Assembly: GCF_000015165.1 (NCBI RefSeq)
Contig: NC_009485.1
Coordinates: forward strand, 2,396,001 to 2,460,000
DNA length: 64,000 nt
Direction of reading: 5' to 3'
DNA from: Bradyrhizobium sp. BTAi1
GTDB taxonomy: Bacteria > Pseudomonadota > Alphaproteobacteria > Rhizobiales > Xanthobacteraceae
Positions 43,171-54,460 of this stretch are shown piece after piece (the first letter of the stretch is position 1; every line of letters begins with the position of its first letter). The translations under genes were made by a program, and so were the position numbers. Under the pieces are notes generated by a model. It saw nothing but the letters and a program-made list of their open reading frames with translations. It did not search any database and had not been told where the DNA came from.

Positions 43171-43936
43171 CGCGGCCGCGATTTCCGAAGATGCCGTGCT
43201 TGGCGGCCGATTGCGGTTGAGGCAGCCGACCTCGGGTCATCGCGCCGGTCATGACGCCATCCTGCTGGCCGCGGCAACCGCCGCGCGTCCCGGCCATCGC
43301 GTCGTCGATCTCGGTGCGGGCGTCGGAACCGCCGGGCTGGCGCTGGCATGCCGCATCGGTGGTGTCGCCCTGACGCTGGTCGAACGCGAGCCTGAGCTGG
43401 CGCGCCTGGCACAGCACAATGCACGCGCCAATCAATTGCCTGCTGATGTGGTCACGCTGGACGTCGGCGCGGACGCTGCGGCCTTTGCCGCAGCTGGGCT
43501 CGGCCCCGACAGTGTCGACGTCGTGCTGATGAATCCGCCGTTTCACGACGCCGCGCGTCACCGCGCCTCGCCGGACGTTGCGCGGGCGACAGCGCATATG
43601 GCGACGGCAACGACATTGGAGGTCTGGACCCATGCCGCGCGCCGGATGCTCAAATCCGGTGGCGTGCTGACCTTGATCTGGCGGGCCGATGGTCTCGGTG
43701 AGGTGCTGGCGGCGCTGGCGCGCGGCTTCGGCAGCTTCGGGGTGCAGCCGGTGCACGGGCAGGCCGGGAGGCCGGCAATCCGTATCCTGGTCAGGGCCGT
43801 TAAAGGAGGGCGGGCACCCCTCCAGATCTGGCCGGGGGTGATGCTCAATGAGGCAGCAGGTGTGCCTCATGTAGATGCTGTGCGTGTGCTGGAGGGGCAG
43901 GGGGCGCTGGCCTTGGCTGGCCTTGGGGCCCCCTGA
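43148..43936 (+). CDS. TrmN6-like tRNA (adenine-N6) or small-molecule methyltransferase
   Basis: A 262-residue SAM-dependent methyltransferase with the SAM motif (RVVDLGAGVGTAGLAL) and the N6-adenine-type catalytic motif NPPF (VVLMNPPFHD). This fits the TrmN6/YfiC family that methylates A37 of tRNA-Val, although ribosomal or free substrates cannot be excluded. It overlaps the DUF2007 gene by 23 bases, a standard pairing in rhizobia as I recall. Length is normal (about 250). Confidence 0.85.
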   Translation: MNSVPMSDAAAISEDAVLGGRLRLRQPTSGHRAGHDAILLAAATAARPGHRVVDLGAGVGTAGLALACRIGGVALTLVEREPELARLAQHNARANQLPADVVTLDVGADAAAFAAAGLGPDSVDVVLMNPPFHDAARHRASPDVARATAHMATATTLEVWTHAARRMLKSGGVLTLIWRADGLGEVLAALARGFGSFGVQPVHGQAGRPAIRILVRAVKGGRAPLQIWPGVMLNEAAGVPHVDAVRVLEGQGALALAGLGAP

Positions 43937-43957
43937 ACGGTTGATCGAGGTCGCGCG

Positions 43958-44056
43958 TTATTGCGTCTGCGCTTCGGATGGGCGTTCAGTTACCGTCGTG
44001 AAACGGATCGCAGTCAAGAGAGTACCGATCAGCAGCATCAACAGGTAGACCTTCAT
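43958..44056 (-). CDS. 32-residue single-membrane-segment protein with strong ribosome-binding site
   Basis: A small open frame read on the minus strand. The N-terminal hydrophobic helix is MKVYLLMLLIGTLLTAIRF, followed by a polar tail (TTVTERPSEAQTQ). The ATG is preceded by GGAGGAA at near-ideal spacing, which is unlikely by chance. It lies between two plus-strand genes, opposite them. The function is unknown; small membrane proteins of this size often act as regulators or toxin-like peptides. The longer frame to 44266 overlaps the S49 peptidase gene and is not supported. Confidence 0.55.
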   Translation of the reverse strand: MKVYLLMLLIGTLLTAIRFTTVTERPSEAQTQ

Positions 44057-44092
44057 GCATTCCTCCGCCGCACTCTGCAACTTGGCTCGCCG

Positions 44093-44114
44093 TGCAATTG
44101 CCCAGGGAATTGCA
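44093..44114. promoter_or_regulatory. Inverted repeat between the small membrane ORF and the S49 peptidase gene
   Basis: TGCAATT (44093-44099) and AATTGCA (44108-44114) are perfect arms around an 8-base spacer with its own CCC/GGG symmetry. It sits between divergent starts (44056 minus, 44179 plus), so it could be an operator. No regulator can be named. Confidence 0.4.
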
Positions 44115-44178
44115 AGGCTCGTTCCAGCCCATTGAATGGCAGTGCCGCGATAAAAAGTGGTTAATCCGAGGTAACAGA

Positions 44179-45081
44179 ATGGTGGACAATTTGACACAAG
44201 CCGGCGCTGCAGAGGGGCCTTTGGATCGGTTGAAGGCGCTGCTTCCGGCGCGGCTGCGCGGCGCACCGGTCGTGCCCGTTGTCCGCCTCTCCGGCGTGAT
44301 CGGCGCGGTGACTCCGCTGCGTCCCGGGCTGACGCTGGCGGGGGTCGCCAAGATGCTGGAGCGCGCGTTCGCGATGCGCAACGCCAAGGCGGTGGCGCTG
44401 GTGATCAATTCGCCCGGCGGCTCGCCGGTGCAGTCGCGCCAGATCTATCTGCGGATCCGGCAGCTCGCGGCCGAGAAGAAGCTGCCGGTGCTCGTCTTCG
44501 TCGAGGATGTCGCCGCGTCCGGCGGCTATATGATCGCTTGCGCGGGCGACGAGATCTTCTGCGATCCCTCGTCGATCCTCGGCTCGATCGGCGTGGTCAG
44601 CGGCTCGTTCGGATTGCAGGACCTGATCAACAAGATCGGCATCGAACGTCGGCTGTATACGGCCGGCGAGCACAAGGCGATGCTCGATCCGTTCCTGCCC
44701 GAAAATCCCGACGCCGTGGCGCGGCTGAAGAAGATCCAGCGTGAGATCCACGCGCTGTTCATTTCGCTGGTGAAGGAGAGCCGCAACGGCCGGCTGAAAA
44801 GCGCCGACGACGTGCTATTCACCGGCGAGTACTGGGCCGGCGATACGGCGGTGACGCTCGGTCTTGCCGACGGCATCGGCGATCTCCGCGCCGTGTTGCG
44901 TGCCCGGTTCGGCGACAAGGTGGCGATGCCCGTGGTGGCGCCGGCCGCCGGATTGTTGTCCGGGCTGCTCGGACGCCGGTCGCCGGGGGCCGGCAGCCTG
45001 GCCTTCGGCTGGGCCGGATTCGCCGAGGAACTGATCTCGGCCGCCGAAACCAGGGCGATCTGGGCCAGATTCGGGTTCTAG
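44179..45081 (+). CDS. S49-family serine peptidase (SppA/SohB-like)
   Basis: A 300-residue S49 peptidase with a catalytic Ser in the block [20 protein letters not shown] and a Lys in [16 protein letters not shown], the SppA Ser-Lys dyad. It also shows the [10 protein letters not shown] oxyanion-region motif. There is no signal peptide or clear N-terminal membrane anchor, so it may be cytoplasmic or peripherally bound, unlike E. coli SppA. The start is ATG at 44179 with AGGTAAC upstream; the extended frame to 44092 is unlikely. It lies in the group leading to glyQ, though 78 bases separate it from the next small gene. Confidence 0.9.
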   Translation: MVDNLTQAGAAEGPLDRLKALLPARLRGAPVVPVVRLSGVIGAVTPLRPGLTLAGVAKMLERAFAMRNAKAVALVINSPGGSPVQSRQIYLRIRQLAAEKKLPVLVFVEDVAASGGYMIACAGDEIFCDPSSILGSIGVVSGSFGLQDLINKIGIERRLYTAGEHKAMLDPFLPENPDAVARLKKIQREIHALFISLVKESRNGRLKSADDVLFTGEYWAGDTAVTLGLADGIGDLRAVLRARFGDKVAMPVVAPAAGLLSGLLGRRSPGAGSLAFGWAGFAEELISAAETRAIWARFGF

Positions 45082-45168
45082 GCCGTCGTCCCGCGCTGTT
45101 TTGCCCCCCGCGATCCGGATTGCAGCGGGAACCGGGATCGGCGAGAATACGAATCGGGGGTGGCACTC

Positions 45169-45381
45169 ATGATGGACAAGGATCGACCAATGCCGCCGTT
45201 CGTTGCATTCGCAGGTATGGTGGGCGGGCTTGCCGTGGTTCGCTGGGCCTACAAGACCGCGCAGAAGATCAACCGCGAGCTCGAAGAAGCGCGGCTGTCG
45301 CGCGTCGCCGAGGCGGCCCAGACCGCCGAGATCAAGACCCTGCGCCGCGATCCGGTCACGGGCGCCTATCGGCCCGGCTGA
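45169..45381 (+). CDS. Small protein with a possible membrane segment, function unknown
   Basis: A 70-residue protein. A moderately hydrophobic stretch ([20 protein letters not shown]) is followed by a charged helix ([23 protein letters not shown]) and a C-terminal [12 protein letters not shown] motif. This looks like a single-span protein with a cytoplasmic tail. I do not know the family but recall similar hypothetical proteins beside glyQ in bradyrhizobia. The start could be GTG at 45160, ATG at 45169 or ATG at 45172. GGGGGTGG lies about 8 bases before the ATG. Confidence 0.65.
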   Translation: MMDKDRPMPPFVAFAGMVGGLAVVRWAYKTAQKINRELEEARLSRVAEAAQTAEIKTLRRDPVTGAYRPG

Positions 45382-45512
45382 CCTCACGACCTGAGCCCGA
45401 CTGGCGGCACGCTGGCCGCCCGGCCGCGATTCCTATTGCCTTGATTCCTGGTGGCCTCGCCGATACGGTCCGCGCGCTTTTCCGACCCCCGCGCGAAAGA
45501 CCGATACCGACG

Positions 45513-46460
45513 ATGGATTCGCTGCCTCAGCACATGCGCCCGGAACGTTCGTTCCAGGGCTTCATCCTGGCCCTGCAACGGTTCTGGGCCGAGCAGGGCT
45601 GCGTGATCCTGCAGCCCTATGACATGGAGATGGGCGCCGGCACCTTCCATCCGGCAACGACCCTGCGCGCGCTCGGCCCGAAGCCGTGGAATGCCGCCTA
45701 TGTGCAGCCGTCGCGGCGGCCGAAGGACGGCCGCTACGGCGAGAATCCGAACCGGATGCAGCACTACTACCAGTTTCAGGTGATCATGAAGCCGTCGCCG
45801 CCGAACCTTCAGGAATTGTACCTGAAGTCGCTCGGCGCAATCGGCATCGACGCCGCCGTTCACGACATCCGTTTCGTCGAGGACGATTGGGAGAGCCCGA
45901 CTTTGGGCGCCTGGGGGCTGGGCTGGGAATGCTGGTGCGACGGCATGGAGGTGTCGCAGTTCACCTATTTCCAGCAGGTCGCGGGCTTCGAATGCGCGCC
46001 GGTTGCGGGTGAGCTGACGTATGGGCTCGAGCGTCTGGCGATGTATGTCCAGGGCGTCGACCGCGTCTATGACCTCAACTTCAACGGCCGCGACGGCGAC
46101 GCCAAGGTCACCTATGGCGACGTCTTCCTGCAGGCCGAGCAGGAATATTCACGGCACAATTTCGAGCATGCCGACACTGAGATGCTGTTCGAGCAGTTCA
46201 AGATGGCCGAGGGCGCCTGCCGCAAATATCTCGCCGCCGGCTGGCAAGACAATTCAAAGCTGGGCAACCGCAAAGAACATCTGATGGCGCTGCCGGCCTA
46301 CGACCAATGCATCAAGGCCAGTCACGTCTTCAACCTGCTCGACGCGCGCGGCGTCATCTCCGTCACCGAGCGCCAGAGCTACATCCTGCGCGTCCGCGAA
46401 CTCGCCAAGGCCTGCGGCGAGGCGTGGCTGCATACGGAAGCGGGCGGGGCTGGCGCGTGA
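45513..46460 (+). CDS. glyQ: Glycyl-tRNA synthetase alpha subunit
   Basis: A 315-residue alpha subunit of the tetrameric bacterial glycyl-tRNA synthetase, which carries the class II aminoacylation core. Characteristic blocks are [55 protein letters not shown] and [19 protein letters not shown]. The length is normal. The start is ATG at 45513 ([14 protein letters not shown]); the upstream open part of the frame covers the small hypothetical gene. The beta subunit gene follows 738 bases later, separated by repeats and a DUF559 gene. Confidence 0.97.
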   Translation: MDSLPQHMRPERSFQGFILALQRFWAEQGCVILQPYDMEMGAGTFHPATTLRALGPKPWNAAYVQPSRRPKDGRYGENPNRMQHYYQFQVIMKPSPPNLQELYLKSLGAIGIDAAVHDIRFVEDDWESPTLGAWGLGWECWCDGMEVSQFTYFQQVAGFECAPVAGELTYGLERLAMYVQGVDRVYDLNFNGRDGDAKVTYGDVFLQAEQEYSRHNFEHADTEMLFEQFKMAEGACRKYLAAGWQDNSKLGNRKEHLMALPAYDQCIKASHVFNLLDARGVISVTERQSYILRVRELAKACGEAWLHTEAGGAGA

Positions 46461-46487
46461 TCCTGGAAGCGCAGAGGCTGACTCTTC

Positions 46488-46656
46488 ACCCTCCCCTGGA
46501 GGGGGAGGGTCGGCACGCAATCGAGCGAAGCGAGATGCGTGCCGGGGTGGGGTGATCTCTCGGCTGGAACACTGTTGATCATGGATAGACTGTCACCCCA
46601 CCCCGATTGCTCATGCGAATGCATGAGCAATCGACCCTCCCCCTCCAGGGGAGGGT
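46488..46656. repeat. Long palindromic element between glyQ and glyS
   Basis: A 23-bp perfect inverted repeat has one arm at 46488-46510 (begins ACCCTCCCCTGGAGG) and its exact reverse complement at 46634-46656. Each arm is nearly palindromic itself. Inside are GGGGTGGGGTGA (46543-46554) and TCACCCCACCCC (46593-46604), again a perfect pair. The whole 169 bases could form a large cruciform. The element resembles the mosaic intergenic repeats of rhizobia. Confidence 0.8.
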
Positions 46657-46685
46657 GGCCCTGCGCTCGTGGGTGGACGTGATAT

Positions 46686-46759
46686 GTTCACCCTCTGGAG
46701 GGGGAGGGGCGCTCGCCTTGGATACGAGAGCATCGCTGGGCAAGCGGGGTGGGGTGAAC
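46686..46759. repeat. Second, degenerate palindromic element before the DUF559 gene
   Basis: GTTCACCC (from 46686) and GGGGTGAAC (ending at 46759) form imperfect outer arms around an internal CTGGAGGGGGAGGG, sharing sequence with the 46488-46656 element. It ends 7 bases before the DUF559 start and so probably contains or replaces its promoter. Confidence 0.6.
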
Positions 46760-46766
46760 GTGCCAG

Positions 46767-47195
46767 ATGGGCAAACGGCCGATCAGCGATTTCAAACGCC
46801 GAACCGCGAAGAAGCTTCGCGAAAACACCACCGGCGCTGAAGACATCCTATGGCGCCACCTGCGGCGCTTCGAGATCGAAGGGACCCACTTCAGACGACA
46901 AGTCGTCATCGGTCCCTATGTTGCTGATTTTGCCTGCCTGGCCCGGCGCCTCATCATCGAGGTTGACGGGGCGCAGCATGGAGAGGATGCGAACATCCAG
47001 CGCGACGAAACCCGCACGCGTTGGCTCAACTCGGAAGGCTATCGCGTTTTGCGATTTTGGAACAACGACGTTATGACCAGGACTGAGGCGGTGCTCGAAG
47101 CCATTCACGCGGAGATCGCGGTCACCTCACCCCGCCTGCCAAACGCAGGCGACCTTCCCCCTGGGGATGGTGGTTCTTCGTGCAGAGAGACTTGA
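46767..47195 (+). CDS. DUF559-domain protein (Vsr/REase-like fold)
   Basis: A 142-residue DUF559 protein related to the very-short-patch-repair/restriction-endonuclease fold. Visible are the basic start ARRT-type block (KRRTAKKLRENTTGAEDILWRHL), the substrate strand HFRRQVVIGPYVADFAC, and the acidic active-site region IIEVDGAQHGEDANIQRDETRTRWL, with VLRFWNNDVM near the end. A nuclease-like role is likely but unproven. The last 25 residues are encoded by repeat sequence (SPRLPNAGDLPPGDGG). It lies between glyQ and glyS, flanked by palindromic elements, and stops three bases before the glyS ATG. Confidence 0.85.
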   Translation: MGKRPISDFKRRTAKKLRENTTGAEDILWRHLRRFEIEGTHFRRQVVIGPYVADFACLARRLIIEVDGAQHGEDANIQRDETRTRWLNSEGYRVLRFWNNDVMTRTEAVLEAIHAEIAVTSPRLPNAGDLPPGDGGSSCRET

Positions 47196-47198
47196 GAC

Positions 47199-49304
47199 AT
47201 GCCCGATCTTCTCCTCGAACTGTTCTCCGAAGAAATCCCCGCGCGCATGCAGGCCAAGGCGGCTGAGGATCTGCGCCGCATGGTCACCGACAAGCTGGTC
47301 GCCGAGGGCCTCGTCTATGAGGGCGCCAAGGCGTTTGCGACGCCGCGGCGGCTGGCGCTGACCGTGCACGGCATTCCGGCGCGGCAGGCCGACCTGAAGG
47401 AGGAGCGCAAGGGCCCGCGCGTCGGTGGCCCCGATGCTGCGATCCAGGGCTTCCTGAAGGCGACCGGCCTGTCCTCGCTCGAGGAGGCGACGATCCAGCG
47501 CGATCCGAAGAAGGGCGATTTCTACGTCGCGCTGATCGAGAAGCCGGGCCGCGCCACGCTCGACGTGCTCGCCGAGATGCTGCCGGTCATCGTGCGCACC
47601 TTCCCCTGGCCGAAATCGATGCGCTGGGGCAAGCGCTCGGAAAAGCCCGGCGCGCTGAACTGGGTCCGGCCGCTGCATGCGATCACCGCGACTTTCGGCC
47701 TGGAGACCGAGGAGCCCGACGTGGTGAGCTTCTCGGTCGACGGCATCGAGGCGGGGCAGACCACCTATGGCCACCGCTTCATGGCACCGGCTGCGATCTC
47801 GGTGCGCCGCTTCGAGGACTATGAGGCCAAGCTGCTCGACGCCAAGGTCGTGCTCGACCCGCAGCGCCGCAAGGACACCATCGTCACCGACGCCAAGCAG
47901 CTCGCGTTTGCGCAAGGCTATGAGCTGGTCGAGGACCCCGTGCTGCTCGACGAGGTCTCAGGCCTCGTCGAATGGCCTGTCGTGCTGATGGGCTCGTTCG
48001 ATCCGGAGTACCTGAAGGTTCCGGCTGAGGTGATCCGCGCCACCATCCGCAACAACCAGAAATGCTTCGTGGTGCGCGACCCCAAGACCGGCGGCCTCGC
48101 GCCAAAATTCATCCTGACCGCCAACATCGAGGCGACCGACGGCGGCAAGACCATCATCGCCGGCAATGAGCGCGTCATCCGCGCCCGGCTGTCGGACGCG
48201 AAGTTCTTCTATGAGACCGACCTGAAGACGAGGCTCGAGGATCGGCTGCCGAAGTTCGAGCAGATCGTATTCCACGAGAAGCTCGGGACGCAGGCCGCGC
48301 GCATCGCTCGCATCGAGAAGCTCGCCGCCGAGATCGCGCCGCTGGTCGGCGCCGATGCGGCGAAGACTGCGCGCGCCGCCAAGCTCGCCAAGGCCGACCT
48401 GCTCACCGAGGTCGTCGGTGAGTTCCCGGAAGTGCAGGGCCTGATGGGCAAGTACTACGCGCTGGCCCAGGGCGAGGACGTGTCTGTCGCGGCTGCGTGC
48501 GAGGAGCACTACAAGCCGCAGGGGCCGGGCGATCGCGTGCCGACCGATCCGGTATCGGTGGCTGTCGCGCTCGCCGACAAGCTCGATACGCTTGTCGGCT
48601 TCTGGGCGATCGATGAGAAGCCGACGGGATCGAAGGATCCGTATGCGCTGCGCCGCGCGGCTCTGGGCGTGATCAGGCTCATCACCGAGAATTCTCTGCG
48701 GCTGTCGCTTTTGCAGGTGGCGGGCTCGGCCTTGGCCGGACTGCACGTCAAGAGTGAGCTGGACGCCGGGAAGCTCAGCGCCGATCTGCTCTCCTTCTTC
48801 GCCGACCGCCTCAAGGTCCAGCTCCGTGAGCAGGGCGCGCGGCATGATCTCGTCGACGCGGTGTTCGCGCTCGGCGGCCAGGATGATCTGCTGATGGTCG
48901 TGCGCCGCGTCGAGGCGCTCGGCAAATTCCTCGAGACCGACGACGGCAAGAACCTGCTTGCCGGCACCAAGCGCGCCTCCAACATCCTCGCCATCGAGGA
49001 GAAGAAGGACAAGCGCAAGTTCGACGGCGCGCCCGATGCGGCGCTCTACAGGCTCGACGAGGAGAAGGCGCTGGCCAAGGCCATCGGCGAGGTCGGCTCC
49101 GAGGCAGGCACTGCCGTCGCCAAGGAGGACTTTGCCGCGGCGATGCACGCGATGGCCAAGCTGCGTCCGGCGGTCGACGCGTTCTTCGACAAGGTCAAGG
49201 TCAACGACGACGACGCGGCGATCCGCGAGAACCGGCTCAAACTGCTGAATGAGATCCGAAACGCCACGCGCGCGGTGGCCGACTTCTCCAAGATCGAGGG
49301 CTGA
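47199..49304 (+). CDS. glyS: Glycyl-tRNA synthetase beta subunit
   Basis: A 701-residue beta subunit of bacterial glycyl-tRNA synthetase, holding the tRNA-recognition part. The start [21 protein letters not shown] is the typical GlyS N-terminus. [37 protein letters not shown] and the DALRRAAL-like segment ([15 protein letters not shown]) follow in order. Length and order are normal. The ATG at 47199 comes three bases after the DUF559 stop, so glyS may be translationally coupled to the inserted gene. Confidence 0.97.
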   Translation: MPDLLLELFSEEIPARMQAKAAEDLRRMVTDKLVAEGLVYEGAKAFATPRRLALTVHGIPARQADLKEERKGPRVGGPDAAIQGFLKATGLSSLEEATIQRDPKKGDFYVALIEKPGRATLDVLAEMLPVIVRTFPWPKSMRWGKRSEKPGALNWVRPLHAITATFGLETEEPDVVSFSVDGIEAGQTTYGHRFMAPAAISVRRFEDYEAKLLDAKVVLDPQRRKDTIVTDAKQLAFAQGYELVEDPVLLDEVSGLVEWPVVLMGSFDPEYLKVPAEVIRATIRNNQKCFVVRDPKTGGLAPKFILTANIEATDGGKTIIAGNERVIRARLSDAKFFYETDLKTRLEDRLPKFEQIVFHEKLGTQAARIARIEKLAAEIAPLVGADAAKTARAAKLAKADLLTEVVGEFPEVQGLMGKYYALAQGEDVSVAAACEEHYKPQGPGDRVPTDPVSVAVALADKLDTLVGFWAIDEKPTGSKDPYALRRAALGVIRLITENSLRLSLLQVAGSALAGLHVKSELDAGKLSADLLSFFADRLKVQLREQGARHDLVDAVFALGGQDDLLMVVRRVEALGKFLETDDGKNLLAGTKRASNILAIEEKKDKRKFDGAPDAALYRLDEEKALAKAIGEVGSEAGTAVAKEDFAAAMHAMAKLRPAVDAFFDKVKVNDDDAAIRENRLKLLNEIRNATRAVADFSKIEG

Positions 49305-49922
49305 GTTTGCAGGCCGTCGCGGGGCGGGCCTGACAGGACAGACTGTCTGCGCAGCCCCTGGATCGCGTCGCTGACGCTCGCAATGACGGTCGTGGTCACT
49401 CACCGCTGTCAGGCCCGCGCAGGCGGCATCCGGACGCGGCGGCCTCTCGGTTGATCATGGCCCTCTCAGACATACTGGATCGTCCGGTCAAGCCGGGCGA
49501 TGACGGCTGTGGGTTACGCGACCAAGCTTGCCACAGGCGTCATTGCGAGGCGCGCTTGCGCCGAAGCAATCCAGGGGCCGCGAACAGAGACTGTCCACGT
49601 GGCCCCTGGATCGCGTCGCTGACGCTCGCGACGACGACGGAGAAGGCTACAACCTCCAATGTCACCCTCGCGCAGGCGGCATCCGGACGCGGCGGCCTCT
49701 CGGTGGATCATGGCCGTCTCGAGATACTGGATCGCCCGGTCAAGCCGGGCGATGACGGCTGTGGGTTACGCGACCAAGCTTGCCACAGGCGTCATTGCGA
49801 GGCGCGCTTGCACCGAAGCAATCCAGGGGCCGCGAACAGAGACTGTCCACGTGGCCCCTGGATCGCGTCGCTGACGCTCGCGATGACGAGGGGGAAGGCT
49901 ACAGCCTCCGCTGTCATGCCGG
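49305..49922. repeat. Tandem duplication of an intergenic repeat (about 252 bp period)
   Basis: Two nearly identical copies (49417-49669 and 49670-49922, period 252-253 bases) begin with GCGCAGGCGGCATCCGG. They share a GCCCGGTCAAGCCGGGCGA-type hairpin, a GTCATTGCGAGGCGCGC segment and GGCCCCTGGATCGCGTCGC. A truncated third copy (about 49340-49416) precedes them. Changes between copies are few. The stretch contains no gene; the open frames in it are repeat-encoded. The 3' end near 49947 leads into a terminator. Confidence 0.85.
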
Positions 49923-49946
49923 CGCAGATGACGGCGAAAAAAGTAA

Positions 49947-49977
49947 GCCCCGCCCGGCGGGGGGGACCGGGCAGGGC
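49947..49977 (-). terminator. Rho-independent terminator of the DUF1236 gene
   Basis: GCCCCGCCCGG (49947-49957) and CCGGGCAGGGC (49967-49977) pair over 11 bp with one mismatch. On the minus strand the hairpin is followed by TTACTTTTTT. It is about 55 bases past the DUF1236 stop. Confidence 0.65.
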
Positions 49978-50029
49978 CTTTACATCTGGCCGCTTGCGGG
50001 GGCGTTGGCGACCAAATGCAGCTCGATAA

Positions 50030-50377
50030 CTATTCAACCACCTGAATGATCCGTCGCGACCGCGGTTCGACCAGAACAGTTTCGCCGTTCACCACCGTGT
50101 AGCGATAAGGTGTCGTACCGAAGCGCTGCGGCACGTCGTAATATGTAACACCGGACTCCGGGAGAACGGTCCCAACAACCACGCGATCGGGGATCACATA
50201 GTTGGGAACACGCTCCCGCACGACATATTCGCGGAATTCCGGGCGCCGCTCGACGGTGATGAGCGGCGCGTCCTCTTCGACGACGACGCCGCGACCCACG
50301 GTATAGGACTGCGCCCCGGCCGCCACGGGGATCACGAGTGCGGCCACCAGGCCTGCAAGGGTGAGATGGGTTCGCAT
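50030..50377 (-). CDS. DUF1236-type secreted protein
   Basis: A 115-residue protein with a signal peptide (MRTHLTLAGLVAALVIPVAAGAQ) and a mature part rich in valine and arginine. The tail (YRYTVVNGETVLVEPRSRRIIQVVE) is the DUF1236 motif found in many rhizobial envelope proteins of unknown role. The open frame begins at 50410, but the ATG at 50377 starts the signal peptide and has GAGGAGC upstream on the minus strand. Confidence 0.88.
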   Translation of the reverse strand: MRTHLTLAGLVAALVIPVAAGAQSYTVGRGVVVEEDAPLITVERRPEFREYVVRERVPNYVIPDRVVVGTVLPESGVTYYDVPQRFGTTPYRYTVVNGETVLVEPRSRRIIQVVE

Positions 50378-50628
50378 GAACGGAGCTCCTCGCTGTTGAT
50401 CCGCTGACATTCAAGGCCGGCACATCCGGCACCTGCCTCCCAATGCCACCGGCTGCGCATCGTTCCGAGCTGGCGCGACCGAGGCCGAAGGCATTTTCGC
50501 GGCAGTTCCAGACGGCGGGGAACCGGAACCGCTACTGTTGCGTCTCCTATTCCGCCACGATGAGCCGGGATAAAGTCCGGCCCACTCGAATCGCTCACCT
50601 CCTCTTTCCATCAATTCAGAGTTCGCCG

Positions 50629-50784
50629 ATGACCCTGACCGTTGCTCATATCTCGCCGATCATGTCCGTGATCGCCGGCGTGCTCATCCTGATCATGCCG
50701 CGGCTGTTGAACCTGATCGTCGCGATCTTCCTCATCCTGAACGGCCTGATCGGCATGGGCCTTCTGAAGTGGCTCCATTTCTAG
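50629..50784 (+). CDS. DUF3096-type 51-residue membrane protein
   Basis: A small membrane protein with two hydrophobic segments (SVIAGVLILIMPRLLNLIVA and IFLILNGLIGMGLLKWLHF) and the DUF3096 pattern. The function is unknown. The longer open frame begins at 50443, but its first 60 residues are basic and Arg-rich, unlike the family; the ATG at 50629 is the family start. It lies between the divergent DUF1236 gene and ppdK. Confidence 0.8.
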   Translation: MTLTVAHISPIMSVIAGVLILIMPRLLNLIVAIFLILNGLIGMGLLKWLHF

Positions 50785-50895
50785 TCTTCCGGCCCGTCTA
50801 GTCCCAAGGTCGGGAACCTCTGTGCTTGCGCCGCAGCGCCCAAAGTGGTGTAAGGCGCGCGATTTCTCCTCCCCATTTGCGGATCGAACCATCTC

Positions 50896-53859
<2,964 letters not shown>

Positions 53860-53886
53860 GCTTGCTGCAATCGAACTGATCTGATG

Positions 53887-53911
53887 AAGGCCGGCAGATG
53901 TTGCCGGCCTT
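53887..53911 (+). terminator. Rho-independent terminator of ppdK
   Basis: AAGGCCGGCA (53887-53896) and TGCCGGCCTT (53902-53911) pair perfectly over 10 bp around a 5-base loop. TGTCGTTTG follows, a partial T-run. It lies about 28 bases after the ppdK stop. Confidence 0.75.
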
Positions 53912-53987
53912 TGTCGTTTGAGGACCTGAGCTTGCCGATGCGGCGCGCGTGAGTGGATCGAGGCGAGTGGCTCGCCCCCACTGCCGT

Positions 53988-54162
53988 CATTCCGGGGCAT
54001 TCGCGCGCAAGATGGCACAGCCATTATGAAGCAATGCGCATGAGTCCGGAATCCATAACCACGAACGGTCATTGTTGCGAAGACGAGCGCCGCGCACATC
54101 TCGCGTCTCATAGCGGCCTGTGGCTATGGATTCCGGGCTCGCGCCGCGCGCGTCCCGGAATG
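53988..54162. repeat. Palindromic repeat element downstream of ppdK
   Basis: Outer arms CATTCCGGG (53988-53996) and CCCGGAATG (54154-54162) and inner arms CCGGAATCCATA (54046-54057) and TATGGATTCCGG (54125-54136) are both perfect inverted pairs, giving a nested structure of about 175 bases. The remainder of the gap (53912-54460) has no gene; the part after 54170 is less GC-rich and probably contains the promoter of the SleB-type gene. Confidence 0.8.
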
Positions 54163-54460
54163 GCGAGGAGCGAGCCTGCTAGGATCGCAGCTCGATATCT
54201 GAGATACCGCCGGCGGGAACCTCCGCTTCATATGCGGTTGATTTTCATTCACCGCTTTCGTTGACCGAATGTTCACTGCTCTTGTCGGTGCGCCATTTAC
54301 CACGCGCATCGATCGCATCACGCTGTGCGACTTCGCCGCTTGCATGTTTCGATCCTGCAACGCGGGTTAACTCCTCAGCAACCTAAACCCGATACGAAGA
54401 TGACAGATCGAATTGCACGGAAGCACTGTCGTTCGGTCGAGTGAGTAGCGTAGCGTTGCG

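Noticed and set aside
49417..49922. CRISPR or tandem gene duplication
   Set aside because: The 252-bp unit is too long for CRISPR repeats and contains no conserved coding frame.
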